A stretch of DNA of 64,000 nt from Mycobacterium sp. D16R12 (GTDB lineage: Bacteria; Actinomycetota; Actinomycetes; Mycobacteriales; Mycobacteriaceae). The notes below the pieces were generated by a model. It was not told where the DNA came from. It worked only from the letters and a program-made list of their open reading frames with translations, and did not search any database. Location: contig NZ_MAFC01000002.1 in the NCBI RefSeq assembly GCF_002013465.1, forward strand, positions 310,001 to 374,000. Direction: 5' to 3'. Positions 52,207 to 62,400 of the stretch are shown here, one piece after another. The stretch's first letter is position 1, and each line of letters begins with the position of its first letter. Both the position numbers and the translations under genes were made by a program.

Positions 52207-54882
52207 TCAGGCCTGGCGGATCTGTTCGCGCAGCGCGCGCAGCGCCGCGTCAATGCCGGAGGGGTCTTTGCCGGAACCCTGTGCCGTGTCGGACTTACCG
52301 CCGCCTCGACCGTCCACGGCCGATCCGATGGCGCCCACGAGATCGTTGGCACGAAGCCCGGCATCCTGAGCGGCCTGATTGACCGACACCACGAAGGGCA
52401 CCGAGCCGTCGCCGGCCGCGATCAGGGCCACCACCGCAGGGTCGCTGCCGAGGCGGCCACGAATGTCGCCCACCAGGCTGCGCAGGTCACCCGCGCCGGT
52501 GCCATCGGGCAGCCGGTGCGCGACCACGGTGGCGGCGCCGATACGTTCGGCGTTGTCCACCAATGTTGCGATAGAGCCCCGCACTGAGGCCAAACGCGTT
52601 TGCTCCAGCTCCTTTTCGGCCACCTTGAGTCGGTCTACCAGGGTGGCGACCCGGCCCGGAACCTCCTCGGAGGGCACCTTCAGCGTCGAGGACAGCGCCG
52701 CCATCAAGGCGCGTTCCTTGGAGAGGTACCGGAACGCGTCCAGCCCGACATAGGCCTCGACGCGGCGGACCCCAGAGCCGACCGAGGACTCCCCCAACAG
52801 CGTCACCGGCCCGATTTGCGAAGAATGTGCCACGTGCGTTCCGCCGCACAGTTCCAGCGAGAACGGTCCGCCGATATCGACCACACGCACACGGTCGCCA
52901 TAGTTTTCACCGAACAGCGCCATGGCGCCCATCGACTTGGCCTGGTCCAGGTTGGTGACGAAGGTATTGACGGGGTAGTTGGCCTCGACCGCCTTGTTGG
53001 CGACGTCCTCCACCTCTTGCCGCTGGGCCTCCGAGAGCGCGCCCTGCCAGCTGAAGTCGAAACGCAGATATCCGGGCCGGTTCAGTGAACCTGCCTGAAC
53101 AGCATTGGGCCCCAGCACTTGCCGCAGTGCGGCGTGCACCATGTGCGTGCCCGAGTGGCCCTGGGTGGCGCCGTGGCGCCACTGCCGATCCACCGAGGCA
53201 ACCACCTGGTCGCCCTCGACGAACTCGCCGGATTCCACCGTGACCTTGTGCACGAAAAGTGTTTTGGCGATTTTCTGAACATCGGAGACCTTGGCCTGCG
53301 ATGTCGCGTTGGCCCCGTCTCCGTGAATGGATCCGAGGTCGGCGATCTGTCCACCCGATTCCGCGTACAGCGGTGTGCGGTCCAACACAATCTCAGCTTC
53401 GGAGCCGACCGAGGCGACCGGCACCCGGGTGCCGTCAACAAAGATGCCCAAAATAGTTGCCTGGGAATCTAATTCATCGAATCCGGTGAATTCGGTGGGG
53501 CCCCCATCGACGAGTTCGCGGTACGCCGTCAGGTCGGCGTGGGCGTGCTTACGGGCGGCGGCGTCGGCCTTGGCGCGCTGCCGCTGCTCGTTCATCAGAT
53601 CCCGGAAGCCGTGCTCGTCCACCGAAAGCCCGGCCTCGGCCGCCATTTCGAGGGTGAGCTCGATAGGGAATCCATAGGTGTCGTGCAGGGTGAACGCATC
53701 GCTACCCGAAAGCGTGCTTTTTCCGGCAGTCTTCGTCTTGTCCGCGGCATCCTCGAACAGCTTCGAGCCGGAAGCCAGGGTGCGGTTGAAAGCAGTCTCC
53801 TCGGCAACGGCGATGCGGCTGATGCGTTCGAAGTCGGTCACCAACACGGGGTACGACGGGCCCATCTCGTCACGCACCACGGCCATCAGCTCGCCCATCA
53901 TGGGCTTTTCGACGCCGAGCAACTTGGTGGAGCGGATGATCCGGCGCAGCAGGCGGCGCAGCACGTAGCCACGTCCCTCGTTGCCGGGGCTGACCCCGTC
54001 ACCGATGATGATCGCCGCCGTTCGAGCGTGATCGCCGACGACGCGATAGCGCACGTCGTCCTCGTGGCTGCCTTGCCCGTACCCGCGCGGGGCGACTGCT
54101 GCCACGCAGTCGATGACAGGCCGCACCAGGTCGGTTTCATAGACGTTGTCGACACCTTGCAGCAGACACGCAATGCGCTCGACACCCATACCGGTGTCGA
54201 TGTTCTGACGGGGCAGCGGCCCGAGGATCTCGAAGTCCGTCTTGGAGGTGCCCTCGCCGCGCTCGTTCTGCATGAACACGAGATTCCAGATCTCGATGTA
54301 GCGGTCTTCGTTGGCCTCGGGGCCACCCTCGATGCCGTACTCGGGACCACGGTCGTAGTAGATCTCTGAACATGGGCCGCACGGGCCGGGGATACCCATG
54401 GACCAGTAGTTGTCGGCCATGCCGCGGCGCTGAATCCGATCCAGCGGCAGCCCGGCGATTTCCTGCCACAGCGCGATGGCCTCATCGTCATCGAGGTAGA
54501 CGGTGGCCCAGAGCTTCTCCGGCTCGAACCCGTAACCACCCTCGGAGACCGGGTTGGTCAACAGCGTCCAGGCCAGCTCGATCGCCTCGCGCTTGAAGTA
54601 GTCGCCGAAGGAGAAGTTCCCGGCCATCTGAAAGAACGTGTTGTGCCGGGTGGTGATGCCCACCTCATCGATATCCGGCGTGCGAATGCACTTCTGGACG
54701 CTGGTGGCTGTGTTGTACGGCGGAGTGCGCTGTCCAAGGAAGAACGGCACGAACTGAACCATGCCAGCGTTGACGAACAGCAGGTTGGGGTCGTCGAGTA
54801 TCACCGAGGCGCTCGGTACCTCGGTGTGACCGGCCTTCACGAAGTGGTCCAGGAATCGCTTCCGGATCTCGTGTGTCTGCAT
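52207..54882 (-). CDS. alaS: Alanyl-tRNA synthetase
   Basis: 891 residues from ATG 54882 (AAGGACGAC upstream). Class II catalytic domain with [38 protein letters not shown] and the [11 protein letters not shown] motif 3 region. The editing domain has the zinc-binding [11 protein letters not shown] and [11 protein letters not shown]-terminal coiled-coil/C-Ala domain includes [13 protein letters not shown]. It charges tRNA-Ala and clears Ser-tRNA-Ala. It heads the alaS-ruvX-mltG-aroE string. Confidence 0.97.
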   Translation of the reverse strand: MQTHEIRKRFLDHFVKAGHTEVPSASVILDDPNLLFVNAGMVQFVPFFLGQRTPPYNTATSVQKCIRTPDIDEVGITTRHNTFFQMAGNFSFGDYFKREAIELAWTLLTNPVSEGGYGFEPEKLWATVYLDDDEAIALWQEIAGLPLDRIQRRGMADNYWSMGIPGPCGPCSEIYYDRGPEYGIEGGPEANEDRYIEIWNLVFMQNERGEGTSKTDFEILGPLPRQNIDTGMGVERIACLLQGVDNVYETDLVRPVIDCVAAVAPRGYGQGSHEDDVRYRVVGDHARTAAIIIGDGVSPGNEGRGYVLRRLLRRIIRSTKLLGVEKPMMGELMAVVRDEMGPSYPVLVTDFERISRIAVAEETAFNRTLASGSKLFEDAADKTKTAGKSTLSGSDAFTLHDTYGFPIELTLEMAAEAGLSVDEHGFRDLMNEQRQRAKADAAARKHAHADLTAYRELVDGGPTEFTGFDELDSQATILGIFVDGTRVPVASVGSEAEIVLDRTPLYAESGGQIADLGSIHGDGANATSQAKVSDVQKIAKTLFVHKVTVESGEFVEGDQVVASVDRQWRHGATQGHSGTHMVHAALRQVLGPNAVQAGSLNRPGYLRFDFSWQGALSEAQRQEVEDVANKAVEANYPVNTFVTNLDQAKSMGAMALFGENYGDRVRVVDIGGPFSLELCGGTHVAHSSQIGPVTLLGESSVGSGVRRVEAYVGLDAFRYLSKERALMAALSSTLKVPSEEVPGRVATLVDRLKVAEKELEQTRLASVRGSIATLVDNAERIGAATVVAHRLPDGTGAGDLRSLVGDIRGRLGSDPAVVALIAAGDGSVPFVVSVNQAAQDAGLRANDLVGAIGSAVDGRGGGKSDTAQGSGKDPSGIDAALRALREQIRQA

Positions 54883-55080
54883 GTCGTCCTTGCGTGTAGC
54901 TGGGGAATCTGACCGGACCACCCTACCGGTGCGCCTGCCTACCGCCGGTATACGCCAAGGTCAGGAGGTATCGCCACCGAGTATCTGGTCCGTCACATTG
55001 CGCTCGGCCAACCGGAAAGAGACGCTCGACATGGACCAACGAGCCCGGCCGCGTTCGCAGCAAGCACGCCCGGTGACCGG

Positions 55081-55398
55081 CTAAGGCGCGTCGCGAATCG
55101 AACTGTCGACGGCCCCGCCGATCGGCGCGGTTGCCAGGCCGGTGAAGGGTCCCAGGAAGGGACTCAGCAGGATGCCCGCTCCCGCCTCCGCGGCGTTACC
55201 GGCGGCGCCCGCACCGACGTCGCGGCCGTACTGCTCCACCCACGGATCAACCGGTGCAGGCGGTGGCGGGCCCGCATCTTCGAGGGCGGGCTCAGGTCCC
55301 GGTTCGGGTTCCGGATCTGCCCACGCGGCGGCAGGCGCTGCCATCACCGCGAGCGATGCCAGTAGTCCGGCCGCAGCCACACGCATACGTAACGCCAT
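55081..55398 (-). CDS. Small exported Pro/Ala/Gly-rich protein
   Basis: 105 residues. The signal peptide MALRMRVAAAGLLASLAVMAAPAAAWA is cleaved near residue 27. A low-complexity acidic-proline stretch (DPEPEPGPEPALEDAGPPPPAPVDPW) follows, then a hydrophobic Gly/Ala-rich half (GAGAAGNAAEAGAGILLSPFLGPFTGLATAPIGG) that could insert in a membrane or self-associate. No family recognised. It stands between alaS (198-base gap) and rarA (21-base gap) on the same strand. Confidence 0.65.
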   Translation of the reverse strand: MALRMRVAAAGLLASLAVMAAPAAAWADPEPEPGPEPALEDAGPPPPAPVDPWVEQYGRDVGAGAAGNAAEAGAGILLSPFLGPFTGLATAPIGGAVDSSIRDAP

Positions 55399-55419
55399 GT
55401 CGTCCAGTATGCCGAGACG

Positions 55420-56775
55420 TCAGGATCTCTTCAGCCCACGGCGAATGATGGCGCGCAGTTTGTCCAACCGCGATCCGATGTCACGTTCGTTGCCGTGATC
55501 GGTGGGCTGGTAGTAGTCGGTGCCCACGAGCTCATCGGGCGGGTACTGCTGTGCCACCACACCGTCGCGATCGTTGTGCGGATACACGTATCCGACGGCG
55601 TTGCCCAGTTTTGCGGCGCCGCTGTAATGGCCGTCGCGCAGATGCGGCGGCACCAGGCCGGCCTTCCCCGCGCGGATGTCACCCATCGCCGCTCCCAGCG
55701 CGGCGGGAACCGCTCCCGACTTGGGCGCGGTCGCGAGGTGGATGGTGGCGTGGGTCAGGGTCAGCTGCGCCTCCGGCATCCCGATCAGTTGCACTGTCTG
55801 GGCCGCCGCCACCGCCACCGGCAACGCGGTGGGGTCCGCCATCCCGACATCCTCACTGGCCAGAATCATCAGCCGCCGGGCGATGAAGCGCGGATCCTCC
55901 CCCGCAATCAGCATGCGCGCCAGATAGTGCAGCGCGGCGTCCACATCGGACCCCCGGATCGACTTGATGAAGGCGCTCACCACGTCGTAATGCTGGTCAC
56001 CGTCGCGGTCGTAGCGCACCGCGGCGCGATCCACCGACTGCTCGACCACCTCGACGGATATCACCGAGCCCGCTCCGTCGGCTGTTTCAGCGGCGACTTC
56101 CAGTGCGGTCAGTGCTCGCCGCGCATCGCCGGCGGCGAGCTGCGCCAGCAGGCTCAGCGCCTCGGCGTCCACGCTCACCGTGCCGCCGAGCCCACGCTCA
56201 TCTGTAATCGCCCGCTCGAGTACCTCACGAATGTCGTTGTCGCCCAACGGCTGCAACTGAAGGATCAGCGAGCGTGAGAGCAGCGGAGCCACGACGGAAA
56301 AGGAGGGATTCTCGGTGGTGGCGGCCACCAGCAGCACCACCCGGTTCTCCACCGCCGCCAGCAGTGCATCCTGCTGAGTCTTGGAGAACCGATGTACCTC
56401 GTCGATGAAGAGCACCGTCTGGCGGCCATGGACCGCGGCCCGGCGCGCATCGTCGATGACGGCCCGCACCTCTTTCACACCGGCGGACAGCGCCGACAGT
56501 GCTTCGAACCTGCGGCCGGTGGCACCCGAAATCAAGGATGCAAGAGTTGTTTTCCCGGTACCCGGTGGTCCGTACAAAATGACCGAGGCCGCTCCGGAAC
56601 CGTCGACGAGACGACGCAACGGCGAGCCCTGCTTGAGCAGGTGCCCCTGCCCCACCACTTCATCGAGTGTCGCGGGGCGCATTCGGACAGCAAGGGGCGC
56701 GTTGGGCGCCACCCGCGCGTCCACAGGGGTCGCGTCGAAGCCGCCCCCGGGTACGTCGAACAGGCTGTCTGACAC
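55420..56775 (-). CDS. rarA: Replication-associated recombination protein RarA (MgsA) AAA+ ATPase
   Basis: 451 residues from GTG 56775. Walker [15 protein letters not shown] (about 70-78), Walker [17 protein letters not shown], sensor [20 protein letters not shown] and [14 protein letters not shown], then the C-terminal tetramerisation domain ([26 protein letters not shown]). It acts at stalled replication forks and gaps. Position equals Rv2559c, near alaS as in M. tuberculosis. Confidence 0.94.
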   Translation of the reverse strand: MSDSLFDVPGGGFDATPVDARVAPNAPLAVRMRPATLDEVVGQGHLLKQGSPLRRLVDGSGAASVILYGPPGTGKTTLASLISGATGRRFEALSALSAGVKEVRAVIDDARRAAVHGRQTVLFIDEVHRFSKTQQDALLAAVENRVVLLVAATTENPSFSVVAPLLSRSLILQLQPLGDNDIREVLERAITDERGLGGTVSVDAEALSLLAQLAAGDARRALTALEVAAETADGAGSVISVEVVEQSVDRAAVRYDRDGDQHYDVVSAFIKSIRGSDVDAALHYLARMLIAGEDPRFIARRLMILASEDVGMADPTALPVAVAAAQTVQLIGMPEAQLTLTHATIHLATAPKSGAVPAALGAAMGDIRAGKAGLVPPHLRDGHYSGAAKLGNAVGYVYPHNDRDGVVAQQYPPDELVGTDYYQPTDHGNERDIGSRLDKLRAIIRRGLKRS

Positions 56776-56806
56776 GTCTCAGGCTTACCACGTCGGACCG
56801 ACGGGT

Positions 56807-57649
56807 TCAGCCTGCCGGTTGCGTGACGAAATCGATCAGTTCCTCGACACGGCCGATCAGGGCCGGCTCCAGGTCTGTCCAGGTGCGTACCTTGCCGCGG
56901 ATCCGGCGCCAGGCCTCGGCAATCTCGGTCTGACTGCCATGAGGCCAGCCGAGCGCCTGGCAGATGCCGTGCTTCCATTCGATGTCCCGCGGCACGGTGG
57001 GCCAGGCATGCAGGCCGATCCGCTCGGGCTTGACCGCCTGCCAGATGTCGACGAACGGATGCCCCACCACGAGGGTGTGCTCGCCATAAGGGCCCTTCTG
57101 CACCGTTTCAGCGATGCGTGATTCCTTCGACCCCTTCACCAGGTGGTCAACCAGCACCCCGAGCCGGCGCCCGGGACCGGGCTGGAATTCCTTCACGATG
57201 GCCGCCAGGTCATCCACCCCGCCCAGGTACTCGACGACAACACCTTCGACGCGCAGGTCGTGACCCCACACCTGCTCGACGAGCTCGGCATCGTGACGGC
57301 CCTCTACGTAGATTCGGCTGGCCAACGCAGTGCGTGCCTTAAGACCTTGGACCGCAACCGATCCCGATGCACTCCTGGACGGCTTGGTGGGTGTGTGCCG
57401 CAGCGGCTCTCTGAGGATCACCGGCTTGCCATCGATGAGATATCCAGGACCCACCGGAAATCCGCGGACGCGCCCGTGCCGGTCCTCCAGATCCATCCGG
57501 CCGTACTCGATCCGCACGACGGCACCCACGAACCCCGTCTGGGCATCCTCGACTACCAAGCCCTTTATCGCCGCGACCTCGGTCGATTGCGGACGCCGCG
57601 GGGCATGCGGGTTGTTGGACAGGATGTCGGTGCCATAGCGATCAGCCAC
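56807..57649 (-). CDS. DUF3097 family protein
   Basis: 280 residues from GTG 57649, fixed by a perfect leaderless promoter; the open frame continues upstream but overlaps the ligase gene and is not protein-like. Motifs: RYGTDILSNNPHAPRRP, GFVGAVVRIEYGRMDLEDRHGRVRGFPVGPGYLIDGKPV, ASRIYVEGRHDAELVEQVWGHDLRVEGVVVEYLGGVDDL and VLVDHLVKGSKESRIA. The EGRHDAELVEQ/VLVDHLV pair recalls a Toprim-like fold (Glu, then DxD-like), suggesting nucleic-acid cleavage or ligation; this is my inference. The family is common in actinobacteria and uncharacterised. Confidence 0.85.
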   Translation of the reverse strand: MADRYGTDILSNNPHAPRRPQSTEVAAIKGLVVEDAQTGFVGAVVRIEYGRMDLEDRHGRVRGFPVGPGYLIDGKPVILREPLRHTPTKPSRSASGSVAVQGLKARTALASRIYVEGRHDAELVEQVWGHDLRVEGVVVEYLGGVDDLAAIVKEFQPGPGRRLGVLVDHLVKGSKESRIAETVQKGPYGEHTLVVGHPFVDIWQAVKPERIGLHAWPTVPRDIEWKHGICQALGWPHGSQTEIAEAWRRIRGKVRTWTDLEPALIGRVEELIDFVTQPAG

Positions 57650-57655
57650 CCGGCG

Positions 57656-57661
57656 ATCGTA
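57656..57661 (-). promoter_or_regulatory. -10 hexamer (TACGAT) of the leaderless DUF3097 gene transcript
   Basis: TACGAT-CGCCGG-GTG on the minus strand, exact six-base spacing to GTG 57649, no ribosome site. Confidence 0.65.
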
Positions 57662-57704
57662 GGAATGCTCCGGCGCCGCACCCGGTTGCGACGCGCCCGC
57701 GTGA

Positions 57705-59462
57705 CTAGACCGTGATCGGAACCGCGTGTGCGTGCGTGCGGGTTGCCACCACCGAATCGGCGAGCGCCCCCCGCACATACAGCTCGCGGGTGCGAGAACG
57801 CTGGACCTTTCCCGAGGAGGTCTTGGGCAGCTGGCCCGGCTGCAACAACACCACATCGGCCAACGCCAGCCGCGTGCGATCGGACACCGAACGCCTGATC
57901 TTCGTGATCTGCGCGGCATTGTCGTCGTCTTCGGTCTTGCCGGACCGTTCGGCAGCGATCACCACCTGTTCGGTGACATCTCCCGGTACCGAGAAGGCCA
58001 CCACATTGCCCTTCCGGATTCCGGGCACGTCCTCTACCGCCCACTCGACTTGCTGCGGGTCATAGTTGCGCCCGTTGACGACGAGGATGTCCTTCTTACG
58101 TCCGGTGACGTACAGGTTGCCGTCCACGATGAACCCGCGATCGCCGGTGCTCAGCCACCCGTCAGCGCTGAAGGCACTTCGGGTTGCCTCCTCGTTCTCG
58201 AAGTATCCGGCCGCCACGGACGGTCCGTGAAACTGAACATCGCCGACACGTCCCGGCGCCAGCTCCCGCCCCGCGTCGTCGATGATCTGCACGCGGTGGC
58301 GATCGTCGAGGACCTTCCCGCAGCTGACGAAGGTGAGGACGTCATCACCCACTGCGGCGGGCACCACCAGACCCTCATTCCGATATGCCGCACCGGAAAT
58401 GGGCAGACGCTGGAACCGGCTGGCCAGACTGTCGAAGGCGATTGCGAGGGTGGCCTCAGCCATGCCGTAGGCAGGCATCACGGCTTCCTGTTTGAGTCCG
58501 TATGGCCCGTACGCGTCGATGAAGGCGTCCAGCACCTCGGCGTTGATCGGTTCGGCACCACAACCGAAGACCCGAACGCTGGAGAAGTCCCACGTGATCT
58601 CCCCCGGCGCGGGTGGCGCCGCCTTCTTGACCGTCAAGGCGAACGCGAAATTCGGTGCGAAAGAAACAGTTCCACGATGACGGGATACCGTGTCGAGCCA
58701 GATGCCCGGGTCACGAAGGAAGGCCAATGTGGGCAGATAGGTTGCCTGCAGCCCGAACAGCACCACACTCAGGAAATGTCCGATCAGTCCCATGTCGTGG
58801 TACAGCGGAAGCCAGCTCACCAGGCGTTCGGTGGGGTACTTCTGCGCCTCCAGACACCGCAGATTGGTCAGGAATGAGTGCGCGTTGGCCCACAGCGAGG
58901 CGTCGGTCACCTGGACGGCCTTAGGTTTTCCGGTACTGCCACTGGTGAACTGCAGGAAGGTGACCTGATCAATGGCACGCGGGGCGGCGTCCACGTAATC
59001 GCCGCCGGCGGCGATTGTCTCGGTGTGCACCACGGCAGCCACCTGGGCGCCGAATCTGTCCGACAGGTTCAGTACCTCGTCTACCCACTGCGGTGCGATG
59101 AGCCCTCGAGATCCGCTGGAGGACAGCACTGATTCGAGGAAGTCGAGATACGCGTCCTGCTTACCCAGGCTCGTCGGCGGGTACAAGGGCACGGGTATGG
59201 CACCGAGCCACACGATCGCGAGGAAACCGGTGACGAATTCACGGGTGTCCGGCACCACCAGCGCCACCCGATCACCCGGTGCGATGCCGTGTGCCGCCAA
59301 TGCGCCGGCACCGCGGGCCACATCACCCAGCAGCTCGGCGAAGGGCACCAACACCTCGCTACGGTCGTCACCGATGAATGTCAGTCCGCGGGTGGTTGAT
59401 GCGGCGTTGGCCTGAAGCGCCGTGACCAGTGATCGCGGGTTATCGATATCGAACATCGTCAC
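57705..59462 (-). CDS. Fatty-acyl-AMP ligase (FadD/FAAL type) coupled to the PKS-AOS gene
   Basis: 585 residues; GTG 59462 overlaps the PKS stop (GTGA), with ATG 59456 as an alternative. Adenylate-forming motifs: P-loop LQFTSGSTGKPKAVQVT (about 170-186), WLPLYHDMGLIGH, VFGCGAEPINAEVLDAF, YGMAEATLA, LSTGDRGFI and GRKKDILVVNGRNYDPQQVE. SWLPLYHDMGLIG and AEPI are typical of FAALs, which activate fatty acids as acyl-AMP and load them on an acyl carrier protein instead of CoA. The only carrier domain in view is in the PKS just upstream, so that PKS is the likely acceptor. The last gene of the operon in view; its stop lies 55 bases before the DUF3097 start. Confidence 0.9.
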   Translation of the reverse strand: MTMFDIDNPRSLVTALQANAASTTRGLTFIGDDRSEVLVPFAELLGDVARGAGALAAHGIAPGDRVALVVPDTREFVTGFLAIVWLGAIPVPLYPPTSLGKQDAYLDFLESVLSSSGSRGLIAPQWVDEVLNLSDRFGAQVAAVVHTETIAAGGDYVDAAPRAIDQVTFLQFTSGSTGKPKAVQVTDASLWANAHSFLTNLRCLEAQKYPTERLVSWLPLYHDMGLIGHFLSVVLFGLQATYLPTLAFLRDPGIWLDTVSRHRGTVSFAPNFAFALTVKKAAPPAPGEITWDFSSVRVFGCGAEPINAEVLDAFIDAYGPYGLKQEAVMPAYGMAEATLAIAFDSLASRFQRLPISGAAYRNEGLVVPAAVGDDVLTFVSCGKVLDDRHRVQIIDDAGRELAPGRVGDVQFHGPSVAAGYFENEEATRSAFSADGWLSTGDRGFIVDGNLYVTGRKKDILVVNGRNYDPQQVEWAVEDVPGIRKGNVVAFSVPGDVTEQVVIAAERSGKTEDDDNAAQITKIRRSVSDRTRLALADVVLLQPGQLPKTSSGKVQRSRTRELYVRGALADSVVATRTHAHAVPITV

Positions 59463-62400
59463 GCTCCATTCAGGTGCTGGGTTGCGGGGTTGACAAGGTT
59501 CGCAAGGATTTTCACGGTGCGGTCGATCTGCTCGAAACTGTGACTGGCCGTGACGAAGAAGCGCAATCGCGTCTGATCGTTGGGCACGGCGGGGTACAGG
59601 ATCGGGTCGACATTGATGCCGGCCTCGCGCAGCTGTGCGGCCAGCAGAAGCGATCTGCGCGAGTCGCCCACCACGAACGGGATGATCGGAGTTCCGTTGC
59701 TGTCGCCGAACGAGAGACCGGCGCCCGCGAACGCGGCACGCATGTAGTCGGCGTTGGCATGCAGTGCCGCAACGCGTTCCGGCTCGGCCTGCAGAATCTC
59801 GATCGAGGCGAGCGAAGCGCCGGCCGACGCCGGTGGCAGCCCGCAGCTGTAGATGAAGCCGGGCAGGCTGTACTTCAGGTACTCGATCAGCTCGCGGGAT
59901 CCGCCGAGATAGCCACCGCAGCTGGACAGCGATTTCGACAGCGTGCCCATCCAGATGTCGACCTGGGAACGGTCCACGTCGAAGTGCTCGCCGATGCCGC
60001 CGCCGCCTGCACCGAGAACCCCGATGGAGTGTGCCTCGTCGACCATGAGCAATGCGTCATGCCGCTTGGCCACCTCGATGAACGCCGGCAGGTCCGCGAT
60101 GTCACCGTCCATGCTGTACGCGCCTTCGATCACCACCAGAGCCCGGCGGTATCGGTCGCGAACGGTACCGAGCAACTGGTCGAGATGGGCGGCGTCGTTG
60201 TGTTTGAACGGGCGACGCGTCGCACCGGACAAGCGGCAGCCCTGCATGATGCTGTCGTGCGCCAGCGCGTCATGCAGCACGATGTCCTGCTCACCGAGGA
60301 TGTGGCCGATGGCAGTGACATTCGTGGAATGACCGCCGACGAGGGTCACCACGTCCTCGACCTTCAACAGCCGTGCGATCGCTGCCTCCAGTTCGCGGTG
60401 CACCGGCTTCTCTCCCGAAAGTAAGCGACTCGCGGAAACCGAGGTGCCGTAACGGCTTAACGCCTCTTGGGCGCGGGCGGTGACCCGCTCATCTCCCGAG
60501 AGTCCGAGGTAGTTGTAGCTCGAGAAGTTGATCAGCACACGATCGCCCACGCGCGTGGTGTCGTTGACGACCTGCTGGTGCACCGTGAAGTACGGGTTCT
60601 CGGTGCCCTCACTGTCGAGGTCTTTCAGCCGCTTGTCCAGCGCCTGCCACTCCGGGAAATCGGTGATCGTGCGCTCACGCGTGACCCGCTCGGCGTGTAC
60701 CTCCCCGGCGGGCTCGGGTTTCGCGACCACAACTGCGGTCTCGCCCACTGCCAACGCCACGACATTGCCCACCGTGAGTTCCTTGGCGCTCAAGTCCTGC
60801 AGCGCCAAGTCGGGGTTGCCCTTCTGCAGGGTCTTGAACAGCTCCGTGAGCATCAGCGAGTCGAAACCCAGATCACCGACGAGGAGGTGTCCAGTGGTGA
60901 GCGCCTCCGCGTCATATGATCCGATGCGTGCGATCTCGTTGAGTGCATTGCTGTTTCGATTCACAGGGCTGTCTCGATTCACGGGCGTACGCTGCGGGTT
61001 CGCCGCCGTGGGAGGTGCCGGAGCGACGGGTGTCGCAGGCAGCGCCTGCGCAACCGGCGGCAGTTCGATGGTTTGGTTGCCCAACACCGTGGTGAGTAGC
61101 GCGGTCTGTTCGCGCCACAGCGAGATGATGTCCTGCACGAGGGGTGATTCCTTCCCGATTGGCGCGGATTGTGTCCGCTTCGCCGGAGAACTGTCCTGAG
61201 GGATCGCCGCGAGGGTGCGCCACGATTCACGCTTCTTCACCGGCCACAGCGACTTGGCCGGAACCGGCCGCGTGGTCAGCAGTGCGCCCGGGTGATCGGA
61301 CGTGCCGTCCAGACCGGCGGGCACGCCGACCGACCGTAATTGGGCCCGTATCCGATTGAGCAGACGTGCATGCTCGTCGGTGTCCACCGCCACCAGATGA
61401 TCCACGGGAGCGCCCGCGGACCGTGCGAGGTTCAACAGGGCATGCCCCGCACCGATCTGAAGAAAAACGGTGTCCGCGTCCCCAAGGCCACCGAGGGCCT
61501 CGGAGAAACGCACCGATGCGAGCGCATGCTCACGCCACCGTGTGCGGATCATCTCCGCATCGGTGTACGCGGACGCCGAGATGCACGATATGAATCCGAT
61601 TTCCGGGTCCCGGATGGGCAATTCTGCAATCAGCCCCTCGATGACGCGGTTCGCCGGTTCCAGCAGCGGACTGTGGAACGCATGCGAGACGTTCAGCACC
61701 TTGTGCGGAACATCGGCGCCGGTGAGTAGCGCACTGGCGCTGGCCAATCCGTCGGTGGTTCCAGCAAGGACGATCTGATCCGCGGCGTTGTGGTTGGCCA
61801 CCCATACCGACGGGACATCCTCGACGAGGGCGCGCAGCTTCGCCTCGTCACTTCGGCACACGATCATCCCCCCGGCCGGAATGTCGGCATGGGCAATCGC
61901 CTCTCCCCGCCGTGCGGCGAAATGGACCGCCTGCTCGTCGGAGAGCACTCCCGCGGCAGCGGCCGCGGCGAATTCACCGACGCTGTGGCCCAGTACCACG
62001 TCCGGAATGACTCCGACGCTGGCCAGATACTGCACGACAGCCAGCTGCGTGATCAGCAATGCCGGCTGGCAACGGTCGGTGCTGGCGAGCGCCAGCTCGG
62101 CGGTCGGTGTGTGCTCGGCCGGATACATCACATCGAGCAGTCCGGGGCTGTGTGCCGCGGCGGCAAGACGTTCGATGGTTGCATTCACCTCCGGCACTGT
62201 GGCCTTCAAGGAGGCAAGCTCGTTGACGGTCTGCGCCCCCTGACCGGCGAACAGAAAGCAGACCCGCGGGATCGCGGAGGACGGTCTGGCCGACCGATAC
62301 CAGACGTCATCGCCTATCCGCGTGGGAATTTCACCGCCCGCCTTGAGCACCGCGAGTGCGGCGCGCAAGTGTTCGTGGAGCTCCAGGATGGAGCCGGTCA